Origin: an uncultured Sphingosinicella sp.
Lineage (GTDB): Bacteria > Pseudomonadota > Alphaproteobacteria > Sphingomonadales > Sphingomonadaceae
Reading direction: 5' to 3'
NCBI RefSeq assembly: GCF_902806315.1
Contig: NZ_CADCWD010000079.1
Coordinates: 1 to 43,059, forward strand
DNA length: 43,059 bases
The notes below the pieces were generated by a model. The model made no database searches and was not told the origin of the DNA. It saw only the letters and a program-made list of their open reading frames with translations. Shown here piece after piece: positions 1 to 8,421 of the stretch. Numbering within the stretch: the first letter of the stretch is position 1; each line of letters starts with the position of its first letter. The translations under genes and the position numbers were made by a program.

Positions 1-593
1 GGGATATGCGCCTGGTTCGGAATGAGGACTTTGCCGCGGGGATGGCCGCATTTCTTCTCGCTCGCGAGCTGGTCCTCGAAGTGAACGCCGGCCGCGCCCG
101 CCTCGATATAGGCCTTCATGATCTCGAAGCAGTTGAGCGGCCCGCCGAAGCCGGCCTCCGCGTCGGCGACGATGGGGACGAACCACTCGCGCTGCGCGCC
201 GCCCTCGGCATGCTCGATCTGATCCGCGCGTTGCAGCGTGCGGTTGATCTTGCGGCACAGCTCCGGCCCGGCATTGGCGGGGTAGAGCGACTGATCCGGA
301 TACATGGCTCCGGCGGTGTTGGCGTCGGCGGCGACCTGCCAGCCGCTGAGATAGATCGCCTTGAGCCCGGCGCGGACCATCTGCATCGCCTGGTTGCCGC
401 TCAAAGCGCCGAGCGCGTTGATATAGTCCTCGCTCTTCAAGAACTCCCAGAGGCGCTGGGCGCCGCGTTTGGCGAGCGTGTGCTCGATCGGGAGCGAGCC
501 CCGCAGGCGCTCCACTTCGGCCAGGTCATAAGGGCGGTTGATGCCTTGGAAGCGGTCCGCGGGAGCTGGGACGACGCTGCTGAAATCGTTCAT
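1..593 (-). CDS. aceA: Isocitrate lyase, N-terminal part (cut by window edge)
   Basis: Isocitrate lyase splits isocitrate into succinate and glyoxylate, the first step of the glyoxylate shunt used for growth on acetate and fatty acids. About 197 codons are visible and the C-terminus lies outside the window. The protein begins [15 protein letters not shown] and carries the family segments [20 protein letters not shown] and [10 protein letters not shown]. The catalytic KKCGH motif is at residues 180-184, with the active-site cysteine at 182, so this is isocitrate lyase rather than methylisocitrate lyase (inferred from the motif context). The ATG at 593 is preceded by a GGGG stretch about six bases upstream. 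The gene is divergent from the ScfR-type regulator at 725 and the two share a 131-base intergenic region with palindromes, which suggests control by that regulator. Confidence 0.95.
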   Translation of the reverse strand, partial: MNDFSSVVPAPADRFQGINRPYDLAEVERLRGSLPIEHTLAKRGAQRLWEFLKSEDYINALGALSGNQAMQMVRAGLKAIYLSGWQVAADANTAGAMYPDQSLYPANAGPELCRKINRTLQRADQIEHAEGGAQREWFVPIVADAEAGFGGPLNCFEIMKAYIEAGAAGVHFEDQLASEKKCGHPRGKVLIPNQAHI

Positions 594-671
594 GTGAAAC
601 CCCGTTTGGTTTTGTTCTCGTGGACCCAGTGAACACCAGAAGGGGCGGCGAGGGAGCAGCGAAAAGGGTCG

Positions 672-682
672 CTGTGTCACAG
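672..682. promoter_or_regulatory. Palindrome CTGTGTCACAG, possible operator
   Basis: The sequence is a perfect 5-base inverted repeat around one central base. It lies between aceA and the divergent ScfR-type regulator and shares the CTGTG/CACAG half-site with the longer palindrome at 706-722. Inferred operator; the binding protein is not shown by the sequence. Confidence 0.45.
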
Positions 683-705
683 CTCGACTTGCGACACCTG
701 TAAAT

Positions 706-722
706 CTGTGACAGCTTCACAG
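706..722. promoter_or_regulatory. Palindrome CTGTGA-N5-TCACAG abutting the regulator start codon
   Basis: This is a perfect 6-base inverted repeat with a 5-base spacer. It ends two bases before the GTG start of the ScfR-type regulator, so a protein bound here would cover the regulator's own transcription or translation start. It fits an autoregulatory operator also acting on aceA (inference). Confidence 0.5.
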
Positions 723-724
723 AT

Positions 725-2134
725 GTGGCTGCCGATCGAAAACTGTTCCTCGGAGGGCGCCTCCGCCGGCTGAGACGGGAACTCGGCGTCAACCAGAGCG
801 CGATGGCGGCGGAGCTTGGGATGAGCCCGAGCTATCTCAATCATCTCGAGCGCAATCAGCGGCCGGTGACCGCTCAAGTGCTGCTGCGGCTGGCCCAGGC
901 CTACGACGTCGATCTCAAGAGCCTCACCGCGGAAGGTGAGGGCACGGGCATGGAGGATCTTGCCGAGATTTTCGCCCACCCGATGTTCGCCGACATCGGC
1001 ATCCCCCGCTACGAGCTGCTGGAGGTGGCCGACAACGCTCCGTCCGTGGCCGACGCGATCTCACGGCTTTACGCTGCGCTGCTCGACCGGCGGCAGGCTC
1101 CCGAAGGAATCGAGCCCGACGAGGAGAAACGACTGATCCCGCCCGAAAACTGGGTGCGCGACTATATCCAGGCGCAACGCAACCATTTTCCCTACATCGA
1201 AGAGGCCGCGGAGACGCTGGCGGGAGCACTTGGCGAGCCGGTTTTTTTGTTCGCCTCGCTGCGCAAGCGGCTGAAGGAGGGGTTCGGCGTCGACACGCGA
1301 ATCGTCCCCCCGGAGACGCTGGAGGCGACCAGCCAGCATTACGATTATCACCGCAAGCGGCTGATGCTCTCGTCGCTGCTTCGGCCGGAGAGCCGCACCT
1401 TTGCGGTCGCGTATCAAGTCGCCCTGTTCGAGTTCAGGCCGCTTTTGGCCAAGATGCTGGATGCCGCCGCGCCACCCGACACGCCGAGCCGGCGCCTCCT
1501 CCACATGTCGCTCGCCAACTATGCGGCGGGGGCGATTATCATGCCCTATGCGCAGTTCCTCGCGGCCGCCGAGGCGCACCGCTACGATATCGACCGGCTC
1601 TGCGCGGAGTTCGGCGCCAGCGTCGAGCAGGTGTCGCACCGGCTTACCACCCTCAACCGCAGCGGCGCCCGCGGCATCCCCTTCTTCATGCTGCGCGTCG
1701 ACGCGGCGGGAAACATCTCCAAGCGCTTCGCGGGAGAGAGTTTCCCCTTCTCTCGTTTCGGAGGCACCTGCCCCCGCTGGAACCTGCACAGCGCCTTCCG
1801 GACCCCCGAGCGCGTCGTAACGCAGGTCGTCGAAACGCCCGACGCTCAGCGTTTCTTCACCCTCTCTCGCACCGTCGACCGCGCCGTGCGGCTCGATCCG
1901 CGGGAGAACAGCCAACTCGCGGTCGGCCTTGGCTGCGACGTGAAGCATGCCGGCAGGATCGTCTATTCGGACGGCCTCGACCTCGCCGAGCCGCTCGTCA
2001 CCCCGATCGGCCCCGCCTGCACGATCTGCCCCCGCATGCGCTGCCCCCAGCGCGCCGCCGCCCCGGCCGGCCGGACTTTGATGGTGAACGAGATGCAGAA
2101 AACCATCTCGCCTTATCCGTTTCTAGGCGGCTGA
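725..2134 (+). CDS. ScfR-family (XRE/HTH) regulator of short-chain acyl metabolism
   Basis: The protein has 469 residues. An N-terminal XRE-type helix-turn-helix (about residues 10-65, with SAMAAELGMSPSYLNHLERN) is followed by a long middle region and a C-terminal domain ending in a cysteine cluster, CTICPRMRCPQR. This architecture matches the short-chain fatty acyl regulator family (RamB, MccR, PccR), whose members control glyoxylate-shunt or propionyl/acetyl-CoA genes. Its position divergent from aceA supports regulation of isocitrate lyase. The GTG at 725 is chosen because the domain starts only about 10 residues later and no in-frame alternative fits. No Shine-Dalgarno sequence precedes it, since a palindrome occupies that space, so the message may be leaderless or poorly translated. 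Confidence 0.88.
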   Translation: MAADRKLFLGGRLRRLRRELGVNQSAMAAELGMSPSYLNHLERNQRPVTAQVLLRLAQAYDVDLKSLTAEGEGTGMEDLAEIFAHPMFADIGIPRYELLEVADNAPSVADAISRLYAALLDRRQAPEGIEPDEEKRLIPPENWVRDYIQAQRNHFPYIEEAAETLAGALGEPVFLFASLRKRLKEGFGVDTRIVPPETLEATSQHYDYHRKRLMLSSLLRPESRTFAVAYQVALFEFRPLLAKMLDAAAPPDTPSRRLLHMSLANYAAGAIIMPYAQFLAAAEAHRYDIDRLCAEFGASVEQVSHRLTTLNRSGARGIPFFMLRVDAAGNISKRFAGESFPFSRFGGTCPRWNLHSAFRTPERVVTQVVETPDAQRFFTLSRTVDRAVRLDPRENSQLAVGLGCDVKHAGRIVYSDGLDLAEPLVTPIGPACTICPRMRCPQRAAAPAGRTLMVNEMQKTISPYPFLGG

Positions 2135-2162
2135 TCCCGGGGCCCGACTTTGATGGTTAACG
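2074..2162 (+). repeat. Pair of 17-base direct repeats, GACTTTGATGGTKAACG
   Basis: Copies lie at 2074-2090 (inside the last codons of the regulator) and 2146-2162 (downstream intergenic), 72 bases apart, and differ at one base. The second copy contains ATGGTTAA. No further copies were noticed in the window. Function unknown; it may be a chance or small local duplication. Confidence 0.5.
2153..2160 (-). promoter_or_regulatory. CtrA half-site-like motif (TTAACCAT on minus strand)
   Basis: ATGGTTAA on the plus strand is the reverse complement of TTAACCAT, a half-site recognised by the alphaproteobacterial cell-cycle regulator CtrA. It lies about 120 bases upstream of the PilZ-domain gene. A single 8-base match is weak evidence. 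Confidence 0.25.
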
Positions 2163-2281
2163 CGAAAAGAGGCAGCGAAAAGTAAGAAGTTCGCAACTCG
2201 CGCGGCCGTATGAATCACCCACTGGCCCGGCCCGATTGACCGGTGCGCCGATCGCTTGGTCGGCTTTCAGGGGAGAAACTA

Positions 2282-2800
2282 ATGGCCGGCGTCCTGGCTC
2301 AGGTGGAACAAGGTGGCTTCAGCATCGACCTGACGGCCCGCGGCTATCAGGTCCTTTTCAGGGCAAATGAAGCGAACCACTGCCCGGGCTGCGGCCGTGC
2401 TCAGTGGATCGTCGGTCGCCTCACCGCCGAATGCGTTTTCTGCGGAACCGCGTTGCCGCTTGCCGAAGCGCATTGGAGCGAAAGCGGGGCCACGACGCCG
2501 CGCTTCACGCCAGTCGAGCCGGTCGATTGGTCCGACCGCCGCCGCTACGAGCGCAAGACCGGCGATGGCCGCGTCCTGCAGCTGGTGGTCGACGGCGAGA
2601 AGCATTCGTTCAAGGTGCACGACATCTCGGTCGGGGGCCTCAAGGGCGACGGTTTCGTCGATCTCTCCGACGCCAAGTCGGTGGAGGTCGTGTTCGAAGG
2701 CGGACGCACCGTGCCGGCCAAGGTCCGTTGGACCGAGGGCGGCCTTGCGGGTCTCTCCTTCACCGGGCCGGTGCTGATCGACCTCACCCGCCCCGTCTAA
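2282..2800 (+). CDS. Zinc-ribbon plus PilZ domain protein (probable c-di-GMP receptor)
   Basis: The protein has 172 residues. An N-terminal zinc ribbon is suggested by two cysteine pairs, C34/C37 (CPGC) and C51/C54 (CVFC). A C-terminal PilZ domain has both c-di-GMP contact motifs: RxxxR at 87-91 (RRYER) and DxSxxG at 114-119 (DISVGG). PilZ domains bind the second messenger c-di-GMP and often control motility, surface polysaccharide or cell-cycle outputs; the target here is unknown. The ATG at 2282 is preferred over an upstream in-frame GTG at 2243 because GGGGAG lies just before it. It stands alone upstream of pheST on the same strand, with a small hairpin between. Confidence 0.82.
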   Translation: MAGVLAQVEQGGFSIDLTARGYQVLFRANEANHCPGCGRAQWIVGRLTAECVFCGTALPLAEAHWSESGATTPRFTPVEPVDWSDRRRYERKTGDGRVLQLVVDGEKHSFKVHDISVGGLKGDGFVDLSDAKSVEVVFEGGRTVPAKVRWTEGGLAGLSFTGPVLIDLTRPV

Positions 2801-2807
2801 CGCCAAG

Positions 2808-2822
2808 AGGGGCTTCGCCCCT
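2808..2822 (+). terminator. Small GC hairpin between the PilZ gene and pheS
   Basis: AGGGGC-TTC-GCCCCT forms a perfect 6-bp stem with a 3-base loop inside the 57-base gap before pheS. No T-run follows, so it could be a weak terminator, an attenuator element or only a processing hairpin. Confidence 0.35.
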
Positions 2823-2857
2823 TCCAATCTGCCGCGCTCCTCCTCTAGAGGCGGCGC

Positions 2858-3946
2858 ATGGCGACGAATACTGACACCATCGATAGCTTAAGCGGCGACT
2901 GGCTGGCCCGGGTCGAGGCTGCGACCGACCTCCCGAGCCTTGAGGCCGAGCGCGTTGCTGCGCTGGGCAAGCAGGGCGCGATCACTCAGCTCCTGAAGTC
3001 GCTCGGCGGCATGTCGCCGGAGCAACGCCAGGCCGAGGGGCCGCGCATCCACGCGCTTCGGGAAAACGTCACGGCGGCGATCGCCGAACGCAAGGCTACG
3101 CTGGAGCGGGCGGAGCTCGACCGGCGGCTTGCAACCGAGACGCTGGACATGAGCCTGCCCGTTCCGCTTGGCGAGCAGGGCAGCGTTCACCCGGTTAGCC
3201 AGGTGATGGACGAGCTCGCCGAAATCTTTGCGGACCTGGGCTTCTCCGTCGCGACCGGGCCGGAGATCGAGGAGCAATGGTATAATTTTACGGCGCTAAA
3301 CATGCCGGAAAGCCATCCGGCGCGGGCGATGCACGACACCTTCTACCTTCGCGCCGCCGAGGGCGAGGAAGCAAAGGTGCTGCGGACGCACACCTCGCCG
3401 GTGCAGATCCGCACCATGATGTCGCAAAAGCCGCCGATCCGCATCATCGCGCCCGGCCGCACCTATCGATCGGACAGCGACGCGACGCATACGCCGATGT
3501 TCCACCAGGTGGAGGCTCTGGTCATCGACCGCGGCATCCACATGGGCCATCTCAAATGGACGCTGGAAACCTTCCTGAAGGCCTATTTCGAGCGCGAGGA
3601 CATCGTGCTGCGCCTCCGTCCCAGCTACTTTCCCTTCACCGAGCCTTCGGCCGAGATCGATGTCGGCTATACGGTCGTGAACGGCCGCCGGGTGCTCGGC
3701 GGGGCCGAAGGGTTCATGGAGCTTGGCGGCTCCGGGATGGTGCACCCGCGCGTCATCGCCAATTGCGGGCTGGACCCGGACGAGTGGCAGGGCTTCGCCT
3801 TCGGCTGCGGCATCGACCGGCTGGCTATGCTCAAATACGGCATGGACGACCTGCGCGCCTTCTTCGACGGCGACCTCAGGTGGCTGCGCCATTACGGCTT
3901 CAGGAGTCTGGACGTGCCGACGCTCAGCGGGGGAGTGGGCGCATGA
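2858..3946 (+). CDS. pheS: Phenylalanine--tRNA ligase alpha subunit
   Basis: This is the catalytic alpha subunit of the alpha2-beta2 phenylalanyl-tRNA synthetase, which attaches phenylalanine to tRNA-Phe. It has 362 residues, close to the usual bacterial length. An N-terminal coiled-coil tRNA-binding arm (about residues 15-90) precedes the class II core. Visible core segments include [51 protein letters not shown] and the [13 protein letters not shown] segment near the C-terminus, which is motif 3. The ATG at 2858 leads directly into the arm. The stop codon overlaps the pheT start as ATGA, so the two subunits are translationally coupled. Confidence 0.97.
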   Translation: MATNTDTIDSLSGDWLARVEAATDLPSLEAERVAALGKQGAITQLLKSLGGMSPEQRQAEGPRIHALRENVTAAIAERKATLERAELDRRLATETLDMSLPVPLGEQGSVHPVSQVMDELAEIFADLGFSVATGPEIEEQWYNFTALNMPESHPARAMHDTFYLRAAEGEEAKVLRTHTSPVQIRTMMSQKPPIRIIAPGRTYRSDSDATHTPMFHQVEALVIDRGIHMGHLKWTLETFLKAYFEREDIVLRLRPSYFPFTEPSAEIDVGYTVVNGRRVLGGAEGFMELGGSGMVHPRVIANCGLDPDEWQGFAFGCGIDRLAMLKYGMDDLRAFFDGDLRWLRHYGFRSLDVPTLSGGVGA

Positions 3947-6318
3947 AGTTCACTCTCTCCTGGCTGAAGGAGCATCTTGAGACGGAGGCTTCGCTTGACG
4001 AGATCGTCGAGACGCTGACCCGGATCGGGCTGGAGGTGGAAGGAATTGAGAATCCTGCCGCCAAGCTCGCGCCCTTCACCATCGCGCACGTGCTGACGGC
4101 CGAGCGGCATCCGCAGGCGGACAAGCTGCAGGTGCTGACGGTCGATGCCGGCACGGGGGAGCAGATCCAGGTGGTCTGCGGCGCCCCCAATGCACGCGCG
4201 GGCATGAAAGGCGTTTTCGGCGCTCCTGGCGCTTATGTGCCGGGCAGCGACATCACGCTGAAGGTGGCGGCGATCCGCGGGGTCGAGAGCCGCGGCATGA
4301 TGTGCTCGATCCGCGAGCTGGAGCTTGGCGAGGAGCATGACGGCATCATCGTGCTCTCCGATGAAGCGCCGGTCGGAGAGAGCTACGCGCAATGGGCCGG
4401 GCTCGACGATCCGGTCATTGACGTCGCGATCACGCCCAACCGGCAGGACGCGATGGGGGTTCAAGGCATCGCGCGGGATCTCGCGGCCGCGGGGCTCGGC
4501 ACGCTGAAGCGCATCGAAGTTCGCGACACAGCCGGCAGCTTCCCCTGCCCTATCGAAATCCGCATCGATGACCCGGAGGGCTGCCCCGCCTTTTTCGGTC
4601 GCGGCGTGCGCGGCGTCAGCAATGGTCCGTCGCCTGCCTGGCTCCAGCAGCGGCTGAAGGCCGTGGGCCAGCGGCCGATCAGCGCGCTGGTCGACATGAC
4701 CAACTACATCATGCTGAGCTACGGGCGACCGCTCCACGTCTACGATCTCGCCAAGCTGACGGGCGGCATCCGCGCGCGCCGCGCGGTGGAACGCGAGGAA
4801 GTGCTCGCGCTCAACGGCAAGACCTACCGCCTCGATGCCAGCATGACCGTGATCGCCGATGACGCGGCCGTGCACGATATCGGCGGCATCATGGGCGGCG
4901 AGCATTCGGGCGTGACGGAAGACACGACCGACATCCTGATCGAATGCGCCTACTTCACGCCCAAGCATATCGCTCGCACCGGCCAGAAGCTGGCGCTGAC
5001 CTCGGACGCGCGCAGCCGTTTCGAGCGGGGAGTGGACCCCGCATTCCTAGAGACCGGGCTGGCGCTTGCGACGCAACTGGCGGTCGAGCTTGCCGGCGGA
5101 GAGGCGTCCCAGATTGTGCGAGCGGGCTCGCCGCCGCTCGACACACTTACGGTGGAATATGATCCGCGTCGCGCCGGCGAACTGGGTGGGCTTGCGGTGG
5201 ATGAGGATCGGCAGCGGCAAATTCTGGAGCGGCTCGGCTTCGAGGTTCGGATCGGACTTCCGTGGAAAATCAACGTTCCGACGTGGCGTCGTGACGTCAT
5301 GGGGCCGGCCGACATTGTCGAGGAAGTGATACGGATCGAGGGGCTCGACAAGGTGCCCTCAACGCCGCTTGAGCGGGTGCCGGGCGTCGCGCGCCCAACC
5401 GCCACGCCCGACCAATTGCTGGAGCGCAAGGTTCGTCGCACCGCCGCTTCGCGCGGGCTGAACGAGGCCGTGACCTGGAGCTTCATCTCCGAAGCCGAAG
5501 CCGAGCCGTTCGGCGCAGGCGCATGGGTTCTCGCGAATCCGATCAGCGAGGAGATGAAGGCGATGCGGCCTTCGCTGCTGCCGGGCCTCCTGGCGGCTGC
5601 GCGGCGCAACATCGCGCGCGGGGCTACGAGCGTGCGGCTGTTCGAGGTCGGGCGTCGCTATCTCTCCGACAGCGAGCGGCCGACCCTCGGCGTCGTGCTC
5701 GCAGGAGACCGGCTCGGCCGGCACTGGCGGACCGGCAAGGCGCAGGCGTTTGACGCTTTCGACGCCAAGGCGGAAGCGCTGGCGATCCTGGCCGCGGCCG
5801 GTGCGCCCGTCGACAACCTCCAGGTGCTCGGCGGCGCGTCGGACGTCTACCATCCAGGCCGTTCGGGTCGCCTGAGCCTCGGCCCCAAGAACGTGCTCGC
5901 CGAATTCGGCGAACTTCACCCGGCGGCGCTCAAGGCGTTCGACCTGTCAGGACCTGCAGTCGCCGCCGAGATCTACCTGGACGCAGTGCCGCAGAAGCGG
6001 TCGAGCGGCCACATGCGCGAGCGCTACGCTCCGCCCCCGCTCCAGGCGGTAAAGCGCGACTTTGCCTTTCTGGTGCCCGTCGGTTTGGCGGCCGACGCGC
6101 TGCTTCGGGCTGTGCGTGGCGCGGACAAGGGGGCGATCACGGGCGCGACCCTGTTCGACGTCTTCACCGGGCAGGGCGTGCCGGAGGGAAGGAAGTCGCT
6201 TGCCGTCGAAGTGACGCTTCAGCCTGGCGAGAAGAGCTTCAGCCATGACGAGCTGGAGGCGATTTCCGCCCGCATCGTCGCCGCTGCGACCAAACTCGGC
6301 GCGGAGCTTCGCGGCTAG
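3943..6318 (+). CDS. pheT: Phenylalanine--tRNA ligase beta subunit
   Basis: This is the beta subunit of phenylalanyl-tRNA synthetase, 791 residues and full length for the family. An N-terminal tRNA-binding EMAP-like domain (about residues 40-150, [15 protein letters not shown]) is followed by the B3/B4 editing domain, the B5 domain, the inactive catalytic-like core and a C-terminal ferredoxin-like anticodon-binding domain ([10 protein letters not shown] to the end). The B3/B4 domain hydrolyses mischarged Tyr-tRNA-Phe. The start [12 protein letters not shown] is the conserved family N-terminus, which fixes ATG 3943, overlapping the pheS stop by four bases. The gene ends in a 4-base convergent overlap with the plsC-like gene on the other strand. 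Confidence 0.97.
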   Translation: MKFTLSWLKEHLETEASLDEIVETLTRIGLEVEGIENPAAKLAPFTIAHVLTAERHPQADKLQVLTVDAGTGEQIQVVCGAPNARAGMKGVFGAPGAYVPGSDITLKVAAIRGVESRGMMCSIRELELGEEHDGIIVLSDEAPVGESYAQWAGLDDPVIDVAITPNRQDAMGVQGIARDLAAAGLGTLKRIEVRDTAGSFPCPIEIRIDDPEGCPAFFGRGVRGVSNGPSPAWLQQRLKAVGQRPISALVDMTNYIMLSYGRPLHVYDLAKLTGGIRARRAVEREEVLALNGKTYRLDASMTVIADDAAVHDIGGIMGGEHSGVTEDTTDILIECAYFTPKHIARTGQKLALTSDARSRFERGVDPAFLETGLALATQLAVELAGGEASQIVRAGSPPLDTLTVEYDPRRAGELGGLAVDEDRQRQILERLGFEVRIGLPWKINVPTWRRDVMGPADIVEEVIRIEGLDKVPSTPLERVPGVARPTATPDQLLERKVRRTAASRGLNEAVTWSFISEAEAEPFGAGAWVLANPISEEMKAMRPSLLPGLLAAARRNIARGATSVRLFEVGRRYLSDSERPTLGVVLAGDRLGRHWRTGKAQAFDAFDAKAEALAILAAAGAPVDNLQVLGGASDVYHPGRSGRLSLGPKNVLAEFGELHPAALKAFDLSGPAVAAEIYLDAVPQKRSSGHMRERYAPPPLQAVKRDFAFLVPVGLAADALLRAVRGADKGAITGATLFDVFTGQGVPEGRKSLAVEVTLQPGEKSFSHDELEAISARIVAAATKLGAELRG

Positions 6319-7001
6319 GGTTCCAACGCGTTGATGGCAGCGTGGACGCGCGCTTCCATTTCCTTGCGTGGAAGGCCCGGAGGTATCGCATCGCCGACCT
6401 GGATGGTGACGACGCCCGGCTTCTTTGCGAAGCTGTGGCGCGGCCAGAGGCGGCCGCTGTCCAGGGCGACGGGCACCACCGGAATGCCGAGCGATTTGTA
6501 AAGGCCGGCGAAGCCCGGCTGGAGCTCCGGCCGTTCACCGACGGGCACACGCGTGCCCTCGGGAAAGATGAGGATCGGCCGCCCCGCCGCGACCGCCGCC
6601 TGCGCAGCCTTGAGCATGCGGCGAAGTGCGGCCGCGCCGCCCTCGCGATCGACGGGTATTACGCCATATTCCCGCGCGATGCGGCCCCAGCCGGGCATGT
6701 CAGCAAGCTCCCGCTTGAGCACAACGGCCGGACGGTCGAGCAGCAGCAGGAAATCGATCGTTTCGAACATCGACTGGTGCTTGGCCGCGACCAGCACCGC
6801 GCCCGTCGGCAACCTGCCCTCCACCTGCGACTTCACTCCGAGCAGCACCCGCGCGCACCAGCGATGATAGCGCGCCCAGCGATGCGTGGCGTCGACCAGC
6901 GCCTCCTGGTGGAGTGCGCTCGCAATCATGCCGGCGAGCACCGCCACTACGGTGCCGGGATAGAAGAAGACGGCGAACAGCGCCGAGCGGAGCGCGTTCA
7001 T
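6315..7001 (-). CDS. 1-acyl-sn-glycerol-3-phosphate acyltransferase (PlsC-like)
   Basis: This inner-membrane enzyme of 228 residues should transfer an acyl chain to lysophosphatidic acid during phospholipid synthesis. An N-terminal hydrophobic stretch (about residues 5-28) is followed by the acyltransferase motif block. The usual HX4D motif reads HQSMFE, that is HX4E, a conservative change that I believe is seen in other alphaproteobacterial members. The glycerol-phosphate binding motif FPEGTR is intact, and PVVPVALDSGRLW matches the later family block. It is the last gene of the overlapping ftsE-ftsX-ydcF-plsC operon, and its start overlaps the ydcF stop by one base. A chromosome may carry several PlsC paralogues, so no symbol is given. 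Confidence 0.9.
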   Translation of the reverse strand: MNALRSALFAVFFYPGTVVAVLAGMIASALHQEALVDATHRWARYHRWCARVLLGVKSQVEGRLPTGAVLVAAKHQSMFETIDFLLLLDRPAVVLKRELADMPGWGRIAREYGVIPVDREGGAAALRRMLKAAQAAVAAGRPILIFPEGTRVPVGERPELQPGFAGLYKSLGIPVVPVALDSGRLWPRHSFAKKPGVVTIQVGDAIPPGLPRKEMEARVHAAINALEP

Positions 7002-7528
7002 CAGATGCCGACGAAGGCCGCGGCCTGACGCAGAATATATTTGTTATATTCGAGAAATAGCGTGCGGAAGCTCGGCTTGCTCTGGATCGCGTCGGTGATG
7101 ACAGTGAGGCCCTCAGTCTGGCGGCGCAGCTCGAAGCTCGCCCGCGGCATGTGCCAGTCTGTTGTTACTAGGCGAATGCTCTTGAATTTGTGCCGCTTGA
7201 TCCAGCTGGCCGTCTCCTCCGCGTTCGACCGCGTGTCGACAGCTTCGCGGCCGAGATCGACGCAGCATTCGAACAGCTTCTCTTCCTTGCCGTAGCGGGT
7301 TGCGAGCTCGATCGGCCGCACCGTTCTTTCCACTCCCGAGATGAGCATGCGCTGCGCTTGCTTCCGCTCAAGCAGGTCGAGGCCGCGCTCCAGCCGCTTG
7401 GCTCCGCCGGTCAGCACCACGATGCCGTCGGTCCGGCTTTCCCCGGCCACTTCGGGGAGCAGCACCACGAAGGCCGCGTAGCCAAGCGCGTAAAGCAAAA
7501 GCAGCAAGGCGAGGATGCGCGTGATCAT
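7001..7528 (-). CDS. YdcF/SanA-like DUF218 membrane-anchored protein
   Basis: This is a 175-residue protein with an N-terminal transmembrane anchor (about residues 3-25) and a DUF218 domain. Visible family segments are DGIVVLTGGAKRLERGLDLL, TRSNAEETASWI and LVTTDWHMPRASFELRR. DUF218 proteins such as SanA, YdcF and ElyC act in envelope maintenance in other bacteria, but no precise reaction can be assigned. It lies between ftsX and plsC with overlaps of four bases and one base, so it is made together with cell-division and phospholipid proteins. That context supports an envelope role (inference). Confidence 0.88.
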   Translation of the reverse strand: MITRILALLLLLYALGYAAFVVLLPEVAGESRTDGIVVLTGGAKRLERGLDLLERKQAQRMLISGVERTVRPIELATRYGKEEKLFECCVDLGREAVDTRSNAEETASWIKRHKFKSIRLVTTDWHMPRASFELRRQTEGLTVITDAIQSKPSFRTLFLEYNKYILRQAAAFVGI

Positions 7529-8421
7529 AGAAGCTTACCCAATGCCCGCAAAATCGTGGTCCGGGCAACCAAAGTCGCGAGCACCACGCCCGCGACCGGC
7601 AGAGCGATGAGCACGAGCCAGCTGAACAGCGGCAGTCCCGCCGAGCCGAGCAGCTCGGATCCAAGCGCGCCGACCCGGTTGCCGATCACGAGCAGCACCA
7701 AAGACCCGGCCACCAGGCCCACGACCCCTCCGAACAGGGCGTCAAGGGCGATGCGGCGCTGGAAGAGCCGCGCCACCTGCACGTCGGTCGCACCCATCAG
7801 GTGCAGCACCTCGATCGTGCCGCGGTGGGTGTCGAGGGCAGCGCGGGCGGCGAGCACCACGGTGGCTGCCGTGGCGCCGACCATCAGCACCACGAGACCG
7901 CCGGCGAGCAGCTCCAGCGCGTCGATCAGCTTGGCGAGCGGGGCGAGCCACTGCGCATTGTCGTCGACGCGGGCAGAAGGCGCGACTTCGCGCACGGCGG
8001 CGCGAATGACGTCGAGGCGTCCATATGCGTCCGCCGTGAGCTCGGCGTCGATGATCACCGGCACCGGCAAATCGGCTTCCAACCCGCCCTCCCCGAGCCA
8101 AGGCTCGAGCAATTCCTTCATCTCCTCCGCGCTCAGCCGGCGCACGGACTGGACTCCTGCCAGTTTCTGCAGCTCGGAAGCAGCGATCCGCGCCTGCGCC
8201 TCGCGGAAGTCCGGGTTGGCCTCGACGATCTGGACGGTGATGCGGTTGCCGATCTCGGAATCGAGACCGCGCGCCGCGTTGCCGAGCCCCAGCCCGGCGG
8301 CGGCGGCGAGCACCGTCAGGAACATCATGATTGCAAGCACCCAGGGCATCGGCCCGGTTAGCCGGCCTTCCGGCAGCAGGCCGCGATCGGCCGCTCCGAA
8401 CTTGCGCTTGTTCGCCTTCAC
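7525..8421 (-). CDS. ftsX: Cell division protein FtsX (ABC permease-like)
   Basis: FtsX is the integral membrane partner of FtsE. The FtsEX complex couples ATP hydrolysis to activation of septal peptidoglycan hydrolases. The protein has 298 residues. A cytoplasmic N-terminus is followed by TM1 (WVLAIMMFLTVLAAAAGLGL), a large periplasmic domain (about residues 55-165) and three further membrane segments in the C-terminal half. The start overlaps the ftsE stop by four bases, and its own stop overlaps the ydcF-like start by four bases. The topology is the usual FtsX pattern. Confidence 0.92.
   Translation of the reverse strand: MKANKRKFGAADRGLLPEGRLTGPMPWVLAIMMFLTVLAAAAGLGLGNAARGLDSEIGNRITVQIVEANPDFREAQARIAASELQKLAGVQSVRRLSAEEMKELLEPWLGEGGLEADLPVPVIIDAELTADAYGRLDVIRAAVREVAPSARVDDNAQWLAPLAKLIDALELLAGGLVVLMVGATAATVVLAARAALDTHRGTIEVLHLMGATDVQVARLFQRRIALDALFGGVVGLVAGSLVLLVIGNRVGALGSELLGSAGLPLFSWLVLIALPVAGVVLATLVARTTILRALGKLL

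Noticed and set aside
588-600. GTTCATGTGAAAC at the aceA start, resembling parS
   Set aside because: It is one base short and lacks the central CACGTG of the three better sites.
6-632. Long open frame on the plus strand opposite aceA
   Set aside because: The minus strand encodes isocitrate lyase with its catalytic motif. Open antisense frames are common in GC-rich DNA, and this one has no recognisable protein features.
1061-1948. 295-codon open frame on the minus strand opposite the ScfR-type regulator
   Set aside because: It lies wholly inside a recognised gene, and the translation is an arginine/glycine-rich shadow without family motifs.
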